58,288 bases of DNA. Source: Streptomyces sp. Lineage in GTDB: Bacteria > Actinomycetota > Actinomycetes > Streptomycetales > Streptomycetaceae. The notes under the pieces were generated by a model. That model worked only from the letters and a program-made list of their open reading frames with translations, did no database searches and was not told where the DNA came from. Location of the stretch: assembly GCF_031181555.1 (NCBI RefSeq), contig NZ_JAPSKQ010000018.1, positions 1 to 58,288 on the forward strand, written 5' to 3'. How positions within the stretch are numbered: the first letter of the stretch is position 1; every line of letters begins with the position of its first letter. The position numbers were made by a program, and so were the translations under genes. Positions 50,470 to 58,288 of the stretch are shown here, piece by piece.

Positions 50470-51687
50470 TCAGAGACGTGCGCCCTTCAGGGCCATGTGC
50501 AGCAGCAGCCGGTCCTCGCCGTCGTCCAGGTCCAGGCCCGTGAGCTGCTCGACCCGGGACAGCCGGTAGTACAGCGTCTGGCGGTGGATGCCCAGCTCCG
50601 CCGCCGCGCGGCCGGCCTGTCCGGCGCAGTCGAGGTACACCTCCGCGGTGCGGGCCAGCTCCCGGTGGGCGGGAGAGAGCAGGGGCCGCACGGCGGGGTC
50701 GTGGGCAACCTCCGGGGGCAGGGCGGTCAGCAGGCGGAACGGGCCGATCGACGCCCACTCGGCGACCGGGCCGAACCGGCGCTCCGCCAGCGCCGCCCGG
50801 GCCGCCGCCGACGCCTCCCGCCAGGCCGCCCCCAGCTCCGCGAGTCCGGTCCGTGCGGCGGCGATGCCCGCGGCCGGCGCGGGACCGGCCGGGGCGCCCG
50901 GCTCCCCGAGGCTCCGCGCCCGCTCCAGCAACCGCCCCGCCGCGGAGGTCGCGGGGGTCGGCACGTCCGCCGAGCGCAGCCGGACCAGCAGCGCCAGACA
51001 CTGGGCCTCGACCCCCCACGGCAGCGTGCACAGCGCCGCCGCCCCCGGCACCGTACGCACCGACGGCGCGTCGTCCGGGGCGGCGGACGGCCAGGGGGCC
51101 ACGCACACCACGGTGTGGAGGAGATCCGCACGCGAACCGAGGGCGGTGCGCAGCTCCGCGACCGCCATGTCCTGCTGCCAGCCCCGCTCGGCGGTGAGCA
51201 CCGCCCGCAGCTCCCGGCTGAGGTCGGCGCCGTGCTGCGCCTCGTCCGCCAGCAGCGCCCCGATCCGCGCGGTGACCTCCATCGCCGCCGCCAGCTGCCG
51301 GTCGGTCGGGCCCGGCTCGGTGTCCAGCAGCCACACGTAGCCGAGCACGACACCCCGGTGGCGCACCGGCAGGCAGATGCGGCCCCGGTACACCCCCGCC
51401 TCAGGGGTCGGCGGGATGCGGACCGGACCGGTGGCGCGGGTGATGCCGAAGCCCTCGAACCAGGAGCGGACGGCCGCCGTGGAGCGGCGGGTCAGGATCG
51501 AGCGGGTGCGCACCGGGTCCAGGGCCGAGGGATCGAGGTCGCCCTCACTGTCGTAGGCGCCGAAGGCGATCAGCTCGAAGTCGCGGCTCTCCAGCGTCGC
51601 GGGTGCGCCCAGCAGCTCCGAGAGCTCGTCGACCAGCTCCTGATAGTCACCCGTGAAATCCGACGTCACCCGGGCATTCTGCCGCAT
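50470..51687 (-). CDS. PucR/CdaR-family transcriptional regulator
   Basis: A 405-residue regulator. The C-terminal HTH_30 is clear ([62 protein letters not shown] region, last 65 residues). A GAF-like N-terminal sensor segment ([24 protein letters not shown]) occupies about residues 95-125. It is divergent from proline dehydrogenase, and PucR-type proteins beside such genes activate proline catabolism, so that role is likely. ATG 51687 has GAAGG upstream. GTG 51669 and two more upstream codons are alternatives. Confidence 0.87.
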   Translation of the reverse strand: MRQNARVTSDFTGDYQELVDELSELLGAPATLESRDFELIAFGAYDSEGDLDPSALDPVRTRSILTRRSTAAVRSWFEGFGITRATGPVRIPPTPEAGVYRGRICLPVRHRGVVLGYVWLLDTEPGPTDRQLAAAMEVTARIGALLADEAQHGADLSRELRAVLTAERGWQQDMAVAELRTALGSRADLLHTVVCVAPWPSAAPDDAPSVRTVPGAAALCTLPWGVEAQCLALLVRLRSADVPTPATSAAGRLLERARSLGEPGAPAGPAPAAGIAAARTGLAELGAAWREASAAARAALAERRFGPVAEWASIGPFRLLTALPPEVAHDPAVRPLLSPAHRELARTAEVYLDCAGQAGRAAAELGIHRQTLYYRLSRVEQLTGLDLDDGEDRLLLHMALKGARL

Positions 51688-51857
51688 AGGTGCGCGGCCT
51701 TCATACATCTGTCTGAGATCTGCGGCACGGATGCGTGACAGCTGTCGATGGCCGACGATCGGAGTCATCCTTAGGTTTCACGGTGGTTCTCCGTGCCGTC
51801 CCCGAAAAGCCAGACATCCGGGTGCGGCCCCTGTTGCTTTGTAAGTGGAGGTGCCCC

Positions 51858-52784
51858 GTGCTGGGTCCCGTGATTCTCGCCGCGTCGCGCAGCGACCGGA
51901 TGCGACGCCTGGTCTCGGCGGCTCCCGTGACCAAACAGGTCGTCGACCGCTTCATCCCCGGCGAGACCGTCGACGAGATCCTGCCGATCATCCGCGAGCT
52001 CACGGGCAAGGGCCTGGAGCTGACGATGGACGTCGTCGGCGAGGACATCACCACCCCCCAGCAGGCCGAGGCCGCCCGCGACGCCTACCTGGAGCTGATC
52101 GACCGGCTGGGGCCGCTGGAGCTCGGCACCCGCGCGGAGATGTCCGTCAAGCTGTCGATGTTCGGCCAGGCGCTGGACGGCGGCCACGAGCTGGCGCTCG
52201 CCAACGTCCGCCCGGTCGTCGAGGCCGCCGCCGGGATCGGCACCACGGTCACCCTGGACGCCGAGGACCACACCACCCTCGACTCGATGTTCGCCATCCA
52301 CGAGGAGCTGCGGAAGGACTTCCCGCAGACCGGCTGCGTCATCCAGGCCTACCTCTTCCGCACGGAGGAGGACGCGCGCCGCCTCGCCGCGAACGGCAGT
52401 CGCGTACGGTTGGTGAAGGGCGCCTACAAGGAGCCCGCAGAGGTCGCCTACCAGCAGAAGCACGAGATCGACAAGGCGTACGTGCGCATCCTGCGGACGC
52501 TGATGGAGGGCGAGGGCTATCCGATGATCGGGTCCCACGACCCGCGTCTGATCTCCATCGCCCAGGAGCTGGCCCGGACGGCCGGGCGCAAGCTCGACGA
52601 GTACGAGTTCCAGATGCTGTACGGCATCCGCGGCGACGAACACCTGCGGCTGGCCGCCGAGGGCCACCGCATGCGCGTCTACACGGCCTACGGCACCGAC
52701 TGGTACGGCTACTTCATGCGCCGTCTGGCGGAGAAGCCGGCGAACCTCCGGTTCTTCGTCCGCTCGATGGTCACCAAGGGCTAG
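51858..52784 (+). CDS. Proline dehydrogenase (monofunctional)
   Basis: FAD enzyme oxidising L-proline to pyrroline-5-carboxylate, feeding the next gene. The 308 residues form the PutA-type TIM barrel: LTMDVVGEDITTPQQA, SVKLSMFGQ, VTLDAEDHTTLDSM, VIQAYLFRTEEDA, RLVKGAYKEP and EFQMLYGIRGDEH. GTGGAGG precedes GTG 51858. The frame is open upstream to 51735 without support. It is divergent from the PucR-type regulator, and the gap of about 170 bases holds the shared promoter region. pruA follows 50 bases downstream. Confidence 0.95.
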   Translation: MLGPVILAASRSDRMRRLVSAAPVTKQVVDRFIPGETVDEILPIIRELTGKGLELTMDVVGEDITTPQQAEAARDAYLELIDRLGPLELGTRAEMSVKLSMFGQALDGGHELALANVRPVVEAAAGIGTTVTLDAEDHTTLDSMFAIHEELRKDFPQTGCVIQAYLFRTEEDARRLAANGSRVRLVKGAYKEPAEVAYQQKHEIDKAYVRILRTLMEGEGYPMIGSHDPRLISIAQELARTAGRKLDEYEFQMLYGIRGDEHLRLAAEGHRMRVYTAYGTDWYGYFMRRLAEKPANLRFFVRSMVTKG

Positions 52785-52834
52785 CCGCCCGCACCACGCT
52801 CGCAAGACCGCTCAAGTCAAGGAGTTCGGAACTC

Positions 52835-54466
52835 ATGGACGCTGTGACCCAGGTCCCCACCCCCGTCAACGAGCCGGTGCACGGCTACGCCCCCGGCTCG
52901 CCCGAGCGGGCCCGTCTGGAGGCCAAGCTCAAGGAGCTGGCCGACAACCCGATCGACCTGCCCTGCACCATCGGCGGCGAGAAGCGGATGGGCGGCGGCG
53001 AGCGCTTCGACGTCGTGCAGCCGCACAACCACAAGGCCCGCCTGGGCACGTACGCCAACGCCACCCAGCAGGACGCCCAGGACGCCATCGACGCCGCCCT
53101 CGCCGCGGCCCCGGCCTGGCGCGCGATGTCCTTCGACGACCGCGCGGCGATCATCCTGCGCGCCGCCGAGCTGCTGTCCGGCCCGTGGCGCGAGACCATG
53201 GCCGCCTCCACCATGCTGGGCCAGTCCAAGACCGCCCAGCAGGCCGAGATCGACACGCCCTGCGAGCTGGTCGACTTCTGGCGCTTCAACGTCGCCTACG
53301 CCCGCAGGATCCTGGCCGAGCAGCCCCCGGCCAACTCCCCGGGCGTCTGGAACCGCCTGGACCACCGCCCGCTGGAGGGCTTCGTCTACGCGATCACGCC
53401 GTTCAACTTCACGGCCATCGCCGCCAACCTGCCCACCGCCCCCGCCCTGATGGGCAACGTGGTGGTCTGGAAGCCGTCCCCGACGCAGACCCACGCCGCC
53501 GTGCTGATGATGCAGCTGCTGGAGGAGGCGGGCCTGCCCAAGGGCGTCATCAACCTCGTCACCGGCGACGGCATCGAGGTCTCCAAGGTCGCCCTGGAGC
53601 ACCGGGACCTCGCCGGCATCCACTTCACCGGCTCGACCAAGACCTTCCAGTACCTGTGGAAGACGGTCGGCAACAACATCGAGAAGTACCGCACCTACCC
53701 GCGTCTGGTCGGCGAGACCGGCGGCAAGGACTTCCTGGTCGCCCACCCGTCGGCCGACCGCGCGGTGCTGAAGACCGCCCTGACCCGCGGTGCCTTCGAG
53801 TACCAGGGCCAGAAGTGCAGCGCCACCTCGCGCGCGTACATCCCGGCCTCCATCTGGAACTCCGGCTTCAAGGAGGAGTTCTGCGCCGAGGTCGACTACC
53901 TCACCATGGGTGACGTCACCGACCTGTCGAACTTCATGGGCGCCGTCATCGACGAGCGTGCCTTCGCCAAGAACAAGGCCGCCATCGACCGCGCCAAGGA
54001 GGACCCGGCCTGCACGATCGTCGCCGGCGGCTCCTACGACGACTCGGTCGGCTACTTCGTCCGCCCGACCGTCATCGAGTGCACCGACCCGGAGAACGAG
54101 GTGTTCACCACCGAGTACTTCGGCCCGATCCTCGCCGTGCACGTCTACGAGGACGACAAGTACGACGAGATGCTGACCCAGATGGAGTCGGTGTCGGACT
54201 ACGCCCTGACCGGCTCGGTCATCTCCAACGACCGCGCCGCGGCGGCGTACACCATGGAGAAGCTGCGCTACGCGGCCGGCAACTTCTACATCAACGACAA
54301 GTCGACCGGCGCCGTCGTCGGCCAGCAGCCCTTCGGCGGCGGCCGTGCCTCCGGCACCAACGACAAGGCCGGCGCCCCGCAGAACCTGATGCGCTGGACC
54401 CTGACCCGCGCCATCAAGGAGACGCTGGTCCCGCCGACCGACTACACGTACCCGCACATGGGCTGA
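52835..54466 (+). CDS. pruA: L-glutamate gamma-semialdehyde (P5C) dehydrogenase
   Basis: NAD-dependent enzyme converting glutamate semialdehyde to glutamate, completing proline catabolism. The 543 residues contain EGFVYAITPFNFTAIAANLPTAPALMGN, FTGSTKTF, the general-base E294 in LVGETGGKD, and nucleophile C328 in YQGQKCSATSRAY. The PFGGGRASGTNDKAG C-terminal motif is also present. Length fits the monofunctional group. AAGGAG precedes ATG 52835. Cotranscribed with proline dehydrogenase; an 18-bp terminator follows. Confidence 0.97.
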   Translation: MDAVTQVPTPVNEPVHGYAPGSPERARLEAKLKELADNPIDLPCTIGGEKRMGGGERFDVVQPHNHKARLGTYANATQQDAQDAIDAALAAAPAWRAMSFDDRAAIILRAAELLSGPWRETMAASTMLGQSKTAQQAEIDTPCELVDFWRFNVAYARRILAEQPPANSPGVWNRLDHRPLEGFVYAITPFNFTAIAANLPTAPALMGNVVVWKPSPTQTHAAVLMMQLLEEAGLPKGVINLVTGDGIEVSKVALEHRDLAGIHFTGSTKTFQYLWKTVGNNIEKYRTYPRLVGETGGKDFLVAHPSADRAVLKTALTRGAFEYQGQKCSATSRAYIPASIWNSGFKEEFCAEVDYLTMGDVTDLSNFMGAVIDERAFAKNKAAIDRAKEDPACTIVAGGSYDDSVGYFVRPTVIECTDPENEVFTTEYFGPILAVHVYEDDKYDEMLTQMESVSDYALTGSVISNDRAAAAYTMEKLRYAAGNFYINDKSTGAVVGQQPFGGGRASGTNDKAGAPQNLMRWTLTRAIKETLVPPTDYTYPHMG

Positions 54467-54477
54467 CACCCCGACGC

Positions 54478-54516
54478 ACGGAAACGGGCCAGGTCGACGA
54501 CCTGGCCCGTTTCCGT
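54478..54516 (+). terminator. 18-bp terminator after pruA
   Basis: Perfect stem 54478-54495 / 54499-54516 with a three-base loop GAC, 12 bases after the pruA stop. It ends the proline operon before the acetyltransferase gene. Confidence 0.92.
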
Positions 54517-54560
54517 CCCCGCGGGACCGGCCGGGACACGGCCGCCCCGACACTGGGGGC

Positions 54561-55097
54561 ATGACCACTGCCGCGCGCGTCCGCACCGCACACACCGCCG
54601 ACCTCACCCCCGCCGAACTGGCCGCCGTCCGCTCCCTGCTGCACGACGCCTTCGACGGCGACTTCGCCGACGAGGACTGGGACCACACGCTGGGCGGCAT
54701 GCACGCCCTGGTCCACGACGGGCGGGGCCTCGCCGCGCACGGCGCGGTCGTGATGCGGCGGGTGCGGTACCGGACGCGTTGGCTGCGCGTCGGGTACGTC
54801 GAGGGGGTCGCCGTACGGCGTGACGTACGGCGGCAGGGGCTCGGCGGCGCGGTCATGGACGCCCTGGAGGGCGTCATCACCCGCGCCTACGACCTCGGCG
54901 CGCTGTCCGCGAGCGACGACGGCGCGCCGCTCTACACGGCTCGCGGCTGGCGGGCCTGGGGCGGGCGGATCTGCGCGCTCGGCCCCGACGGCACGGTCCG
55001 GCTGCCCGAGGAGGAGGGCTCCGCCTATGTGTGGCCCGTGCCCGCCGACCTGGAGGGCGAGCTGGTCTTCGACTGGCGGGACGGCGACGTCCTCTGA
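54561..55097 (+). CDS. Aminoglycoside 2'-N-acetyltransferase-like GNAT protein (AAC(2')-I type)
   Basis: A 178-residue acetyltransferase. It matches the AAC(2')-I family of mycobacteria across its length: RTAHTADLTP, AFDGDFADEDWDHTLGGMHALV, GYVEGVAVRRDVRRQGLGGAVMDALEGVI, LGALSASDDGAPLYTARGW and ending DWRAGDV-like (DWRDGDVL). The acetyl-CoA loop RRQGLGGA is intact. In mycobacteria these chromosomal enzymes are intrinsic and their cellular substrate is debated. Aminoglycoside acetylation is therefore possible but not certain. The start is ATG 54561, with only weak CTGGGGG upstream. It follows the pruA terminator. Confidence 0.88.
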   Translation: MTTAARVRTAHTADLTPAELAAVRSLLHDAFDGDFADEDWDHTLGGMHALVHDGRGLAAHGAVVMRRVRYRTRWLRVGYVEGVAVRRDVRRQGLGGAVMDALEGVITRAYDLGALSASDDGAPLYTARGWRAWGGRICALGPDGTVRLPEEEGSAYVWPVPADLEGELVFDWRDGDVL

Positions 55098-55192
55098 GTC
55101 CCCGGCCGGAGGAAAGCGCAGGTCGGAGAGGTGTGACGTGCTCCACCGTCTCAGATAGTAGGAAGTCCGAGTAATTGTGGAGACAGAGCTGT

Positions 55193-55241
55193 GCTCCTCC
55201 CTTAGTTTTGTAGGAGCCGAACGTCTCGCTCGATCAAGCGA
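55193..55241 (+). other. Structured untranslated leader upstream of the 43-residue gene
   Basis: In the 262-base gap after the acetyltransferase, the stretch from about 55150 is AT-richer than its surroundings. It forms GCTCCT (55193-55198) with AGGAGC (55212-55217), and TCGCT (55226-55230) with AGCGA (55237-55241). No riboswitch family is recognised. It probably is the promoter-leader region of the small gene and leuB. Confidence 0.4.
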
Positions 55242-55359
55242 AGGGCGGTCGTGAGCCGGGCCCCGTGCAGGCAACCCCTGCGGCCACCGCTCCCCGCCCC
55301 CACGGCGTCTCCTCACCTCTCTTCCCGCACTCCCGGTATGTCGAAGGAGTCGATGCCCC

Positions 55360-55491
55360 ATGTCCGAGACGACCGTCCGCCGTCGCGTCCGCCACGTCTC
55401 CCGTGCGAGCGAGTCCGACCGCCAGAACGCCGCCGCCGCCCTCCAGCGCGCCCTCGACCGCCGGGACAACGGCGGTTCCACCGGTCACTGA
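55360..55491 (+). CDS. 43-residue basic protein upstream of leuB
   Basis: Starts MSETTVRRRVRHVSRASESD and ends with a Gly/Ser/His tail; the middle is an amphipathic, Ala/Arg-rich helix (AAAALQRALDRRD). GAAGGAG precedes ATG 55360 at an ideal distance. The sequence looks like a short protein common in streptomycetes but of unknown role. It lacks runs of Leu or other branched-chain codons, so it is not an ordinary leu attenuator peptide. A hairpin at 55496 follows its stop, before leuB. Confidence 0.65.
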   Translation: MSETTVRRRVRHVSRASESDRQNAAAALQRALDRRDNGGSTGH

Positions 55492-55495
55492 TCCC

Positions 55496-55516
55496 CACGG
55501 CCGTCGTGCGGCCGTG
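55496..55516 (+). terminator. 8-bp hairpin between the small ORF and leuB
   Basis: CACGGCCG (55496-55503) pairs with CGGCCGTG (55509-55516) around TCGTG, five bases after the stop of the 43-residue gene and 60 bases before leuB. It could terminate the small transcript. There is no T-run. Confidence 0.6.
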
Positions 55517-55576
55517 CGGGTGTCCGCATCCCGGACCGGGCGTGTCAGAGCATGGGACGAGGAGTAGGGTGCCCGC

Positions 55577-56620
55577 ATGTCTCGCAGCATCAATCTCGCA
55601 GTGATCCCCGGTGACGGCATCGGCCAGGAGGTCGTGGCCGAAGGCCTGAAGGTCCTCTCCGCCGTCCTTCCGCAGGATGTGAAGCTGGAGACCAAGGAGT
55701 ACGACTTCGGCGCCAGGCGCTACCACGCCACCGGTGAGACCCTCACCGACGCCGATCTCGACGAGCTCAAGCAGCACGACGCCATCCTGCTCGGCGCCAT
55801 CGGGGACCCCAGCGTCCCCTCCGGCGTCCTCGAGCGCGGCTTCCTGCTCAAGCTCCGCTTCGCCTTCGACCACCACGTCAACCTGCGGCCGAGCAAGCTC
55901 CTGCCCGGCGTGGCCACCCCGCTCGCCGGACAGCCGGAGATCGACTTCGTGGTGGTCCGCGAGGGCACCGAGGGCCCGTACACCGGCAACGGCGGCACCA
56001 TCCGCAAGGGCACGCCGCACGAGGTCGCCACCGAGGTGTCCGTGAACACGGCCTTCGGCGTCGAGCGCGTGGTCCGCGACGCCTTCGCCCGCGCCCAGGC
56101 CCGTCCGCGCAAGAAGCTCACGCTGGTCCACAAGAACAACGTGCTGACCTTCGCCGGCCACCTGTGGACGAACATCTTCGACAAGGTGGCCGAGGAGTAC
56201 CCCGAGGTCACCACCGACTACATCCACGTCGACGCCGCGACCATCTACCTGGTCACCCAGCCCGAGCGCTTCGACGTCATCGTCACCGACAACCTCTTCG
56301 GCGACATCATCACCGACCTCGCCGCGGCCGTCTCCGGCGGCATCGGCGTCGCCGCGAGCGGGAACATCAACCCCTCCGGCGAGTTCCCGTCCATGTTCGA
56401 GCCCGTGCACGGCTCGGCCCCGGACATCGCCGGCCAGGGCAAGGCCGACCCCAGCGCCACGGTCCTGTCCGTCGCCCTCCTCCTGCGCCACCTCGGCTAC
56501 GAGGCCGAGGCGACCCGCATCGAGGACGCCGTCTCCGCCGACCTCGCGGAGCGCGGCGGCCTGCCCGCCCGCAGCACCTCGGCGATCGGCGACGCGCTCG
56601 CCGTACGAGTAGCCGGCTGA
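55577..56620 (+). CDS. leuB: 3-isopropylmalate dehydrogenase
   Basis: Leucine-pathway enzyme oxidatively decarboxylating 3-isopropylmalate with NAD+. The 347 residues show [13 protein letters not shown], the substrate-binding [49 protein letters not shown], the metal-binding [18 protein letters not shown] and [22 protein letters not shown]. This length and these motifs are those of the actinobacterial LeuB group. ATG 55577 follows a GGAG-containing leader. A 12-bp terminator follows. Confidence 0.95.
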   Translation: MSRSINLAVIPGDGIGQEVVAEGLKVLSAVLPQDVKLETKEYDFGARRYHATGETLTDADLDELKQHDAILLGAIGDPSVPSGVLERGFLLKLRFAFDHHVNLRPSKLLPGVATPLAGQPEIDFVVVREGTEGPYTGNGGTIRKGTPHEVATEVSVNTAFGVERVVRDAFARAQARPRKKLTLVHKNNVLTFAGHLWTNIFDKVAEEYPEVTTDYIHVDAATIYLVTQPERFDVIVTDNLFGDIITDLAAAVSGGIGVAASGNINPSGEFPSMFEPVHGSAPDIAGQGKADPSATVLSVALLLRHLGYEAEATRIEDAVSADLAERGGLPARSTSAIGDALAVRVAG

Positions 56621-56646
56621 CCCGGCGCGCTCCCTCGAAACCGTTC

Positions 56647-56681
56647 GAAGCCGCCGGGTCGCATCCGCGCCCGGCGGCTTC
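56647..56681 (+). terminator. 12-bp terminator after leuB
   Basis: GAAGCCGCCGGG (56647-56658) pairs with CCCGGCGGCTTC (56670-56681) around an 11-base loop, 27 bases after the leuB stop. ilvE therefore probably has its own promoter; TAATCG near 56759 is a -10 candidate. Confidence 0.85.
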
Positions 56682-56871
56682 CGCGTGTCCCCGCCGGGTG
56701 CCACCATCGATCACCGGGCCGCGTTCACCCCGTTCCTTCCGCCGCCGCCCCCGGGCGATAATCGGACGCGGAGCCGCGGAATGAGGGAATGCTCGGACGT
56801 CCTAGCACTGGCCACCGGCCGTACGGGCGTGTGCGCGGCCCGTCACTACAACCGGTGAAGGACAACCACTC

Positions 56872-57960
56872 ATGACGACGCCCACGATCGAGCTCAAGCC
56901 CTCGGCCAACCCGCTCTCGGACGCAGAGCGCGAGGCGATCCTGGCCAACCCCGGGTTCGGCCGCCACTTCACCGACCACATGGTGACGATCAAGTGGACC
57001 GAGGGCCGCGGCTGGCACGACGGCCGGCTCGTTCCGTACGCGCCGATCTCCCTCGACCCCGCCACCACCGTCCTGCACTACGCCCAGGAGATCTTCGAGG
57101 GCCTGAAGGCCTACCGTCGGCCCGACGGCTCCGTCGCCACCTTCCGCCCGGACCGGAACGCCCTGCGCTTCCAGCGCTCCGCCCGCCGCCTCGCCATGCC
57201 CGAGCTGCCGGTCGAGACGTTCATCGAGGCGTGCGACGCCCTGGTCCGGCAGGACAAGGCGTGGGTGCCGGCGCACGGCGGCGAGGAGTCCCTCTACCTG
57301 CGCCCGTTCATGATCGCGACCGAGGTCGGCCTGGGCGTCAAGCCCGCCAACGAGTACCTGTTCCTGGTCATCGCCTCCCCGGCCGGCGCCTACTTCCCCG
57401 GCGGCGTCAAGCCGGTCTCCATCTGGGTCTCCGAGGACCGCGTCCGCGCCGTCCCCGGCGGCATGGGCGACGCGAAGACGGGAGGCAACTACGCGGCCTC
57501 CCTGCTCGCCCAGGCCGAGGCCGCCGCCAAGGGCTGCGACCAGGTCTGCTACCTCGACGCCGTGGAGCACACCTGGGTCGAGGAACTGGGCGGCATGAAC
57601 CTGTACTTCGTGTACGGCGACAGGATCGTCACGCCCACCCTCAGCGGCTCCATCCTGGAGGGCGTCACCCGTGACTCCCTGCTGACCGTCGCCCGCGACC
57701 TCGGCTACGAGGCCGTCGAGGAGCGCGTCTCCGTCGAGCAGTGGCAGCGCGACTCCGAGAACGGCAGCCTCACCGAGGTCTTCGCCTGCGGCACGGCCGC
57801 CGTCATCACCCCGGTCGGCACCGTCAAGCGGTCCGGCGCCGAGTGGCAGCAGAGCGGCGGCGAGCCCGGCGAGGTCACCATGCGCCTGCGCCGGGCCCTC
57901 CTCGACATCCAGCGCGGCACCGTCGAGGACCAGCACGGCTGGATGCACGAGCTGGGCTGA
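56872..57960 (+). CDS. ilvE: Branched-chain amino-acid aminotransferase
   Basis: PLP enzyme transferring the amino group in the last step of Ile, Leu and Val synthesis. The 362 residues show [36 protein letters not shown], the PLP lysine K202 in [31 protein letters not shown] and the C-terminal [16 protein letters not shown]. This is the class IV long form found in actinobacteria. ATG 56872 follows GTGAAGGACA. It closes the branched-chain gene set begun by ilvBNC and leuB. A 24-bp terminator follows. Confidence 0.96.
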   Translation: MTTPTIELKPSANPLSDAEREAILANPGFGRHFTDHMVTIKWTEGRGWHDGRLVPYAPISLDPATTVLHYAQEIFEGLKAYRRPDGSVATFRPDRNALRFQRSARRLAMPELPVETFIEACDALVRQDKAWVPAHGGEESLYLRPFMIATEVGLGVKPANEYLFLVIASPAGAYFPGGVKPVSIWVSEDRVRAVPGGMGDAKTGGNYAASLLAQAEAAAKGCDQVCYLDAVEHTWVEELGGMNLYFVYGDRIVTPTLSGSILEGVTRDSLLTVARDLGYEAVEERVSVEQWQRDSENGSLTEVFACGTAAVITPVGTVKRSGAEWQQSGGEPGEVTMRLRRALLDIQRGTVEDQHGWMHELG

Positions 57961-57976
57961 CCGAGCAGCACGCGGC

Positions 57977-58028
57977 GCCGAAGGGGGCCTCGCCGGGGAC
58001 GACCGTCCCCGGCGAGGCCCCCTTCGGC
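57977..58028 (+). terminator. 24-bp terminator after ilvE
   Basis: Perfect stem 57977-58000 / 58005-58028 with loop GACC, 16 bases after the ilvE stop. It isolates ilvE from the urease genes. Confidence 0.92.
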
Positions 58029-58123
58029 CTGCACGGCCCCCTCCTCGGACGCCGGAGAGCCCGGGGCCGAACGGCCCGCCGTTCCCTCGGCACGGCTGGT
58101 TTCCTTCGACGACCGCCAGGGGG

Positions 58124-58210
58124 TTTGAGCGATGCTCAATGTGATGGTTGCCTCTGGAGCGAGCCAACAGTTGGAAAGCGGGGATCTCCTGTTTAGAGTG
58201 ATGCTCTAAA
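58124..58210 (+). promoter_or_regulatory. Two related palindromes upstream of ureA
   Basis: TTGAGC-GAT-GCTCAA (58125-58139) and TTTAGAG-TGATG-CTCTAAA (58192-58210) are both perfect palindromes and share the core GAG(C/T)GATGCTC. They lie about 112 and 45 bases before the ureA start codon. Such forms are typical operators of TetR- or GntR-type dimers. The second one overlaps the zone where the urease promoter should lie. The regulator is not in this window. Confidence 0.6.
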
Positions 58211-58236
58211 TGAGGAAGGCAAGGAGGTGCCCCGCC

Positions 58237-58288
58237 GTGCGACTGACCCCCACGGAGCGCGACCGGCTGCTGCTGTTCTCGGCCGCCG
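58237..58288 (+). CDS. ureA: Urease gamma subunit (3' end outside window)
   Basis: The first 17 codons read VRLTPTERDRLLLFSAA, the near-invariant N-terminus of UreA, the small structural subunit of nickel urease, which hydrolyses urea to ammonia and CO2. A strong AAGGAGGTG lies seven bases before GTG 58237. UreB, UreC and accessory genes are expected downstream. The upstream palindromes suggest regulated expression. Confidence 0.9.
   Translation, partial: MRLTPTERDRLLLFSAA

Overview
The base composition (very high GC, G/C at almost every third codon position, GTG starts, GGAGG-type ribosome binding sites) and the gene content point to a Streptomyces chromosome, from the conserved core. The order gatCAB, ilvBNC, serA, proline catabolism, leuB, ilvE, urease is the one I associate with S. 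coelicolor and its relatives. No insertion sequence, prophage, CRISPR array, tRNA or rRNA gene was seen. The window opens inside an oligopeptide ABC transporter ATPase gene and closes 17 codons into ureA.

Layout. 1-2.2 kb: two ATPase genes closing a peptide ABC operon. 2.3-9.9 kb: a TRIC-type membrane protein, a thioesterase-like protein, a FabR-like TetR repressor divergent from a small membrane protein, a cysteine desulfurase, a TPP riboswitch on the opposite strand with no gene of its own, an exported amidase, and mnmA (tRNA 2-thiouridylase). The desulfurase and MnmA form a natural sulfur-transfer pair. 10-15.3 kb: methyltransferase, LOG-family protein, SDR, a short MetE-like protein and ligA. 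15.6-17.8 kb: a membrane GGDEF-EAL protein (RmdB-like) with an in-frame TTA codon. 18.1-21.7 kb: gatC-gatA-small membrane protein-gatB, the Asp/Glu-tRNA amidotransferase operon. 21.8-34.2 kb: a mixed block with a methyltransferase, an MMPL exporter overlapping a GNAT gene, small proteins, a large LuxR-type (LAL) regulator, a PQQ-type sugar dehydrogenase lipoprotein, an aldo/keto reductase and a D-2-hydroxyacid dehydrogenase.

34.6-43.2 kb: a second membrane GGDEF protein with a degenerate EAL domain (CdgE-like), then ilvB-ilvN-ilvC behind a leader peptide and transcription attenuator, then serA. 43.3-45.5 kb: an MFS drug exporter divergent from its likely TetR repressor. 45.5-50.4 kb: a four-gene overlapping peptide/metallophore-type ABC operon (lipoprotein, fused two-domain permease, two ATPases) behind a Zur-like box. 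50.5-54.5 kb: a PucR-type regulator divergent from proline dehydrogenase and P5C dehydrogenase. 54.6-58.3 kb: an AAC(2')-like acetyltransferase, a 43-codon conserved-looking gene, leuB, ilvE, two similar palindromes, and the start of ureA.

The central theme is branched-chain amino-acid synthesis (ilvBNC, leuB, ilvE) plus serine synthesis and proline breakdown. The most notable items are the orphan TPP riboswitch transcribed toward the cysteine desulfurase gene from its 3' side, the Zur-like box in front of the fused-permease ABC operon, the ilvB attenuator with rare Ile/Leu/Val codons, and the TTA codon in the c-di-GMP gene. Many intergenic gaps hold long perfect hairpins that look like (mostly bidirectional) terminators.
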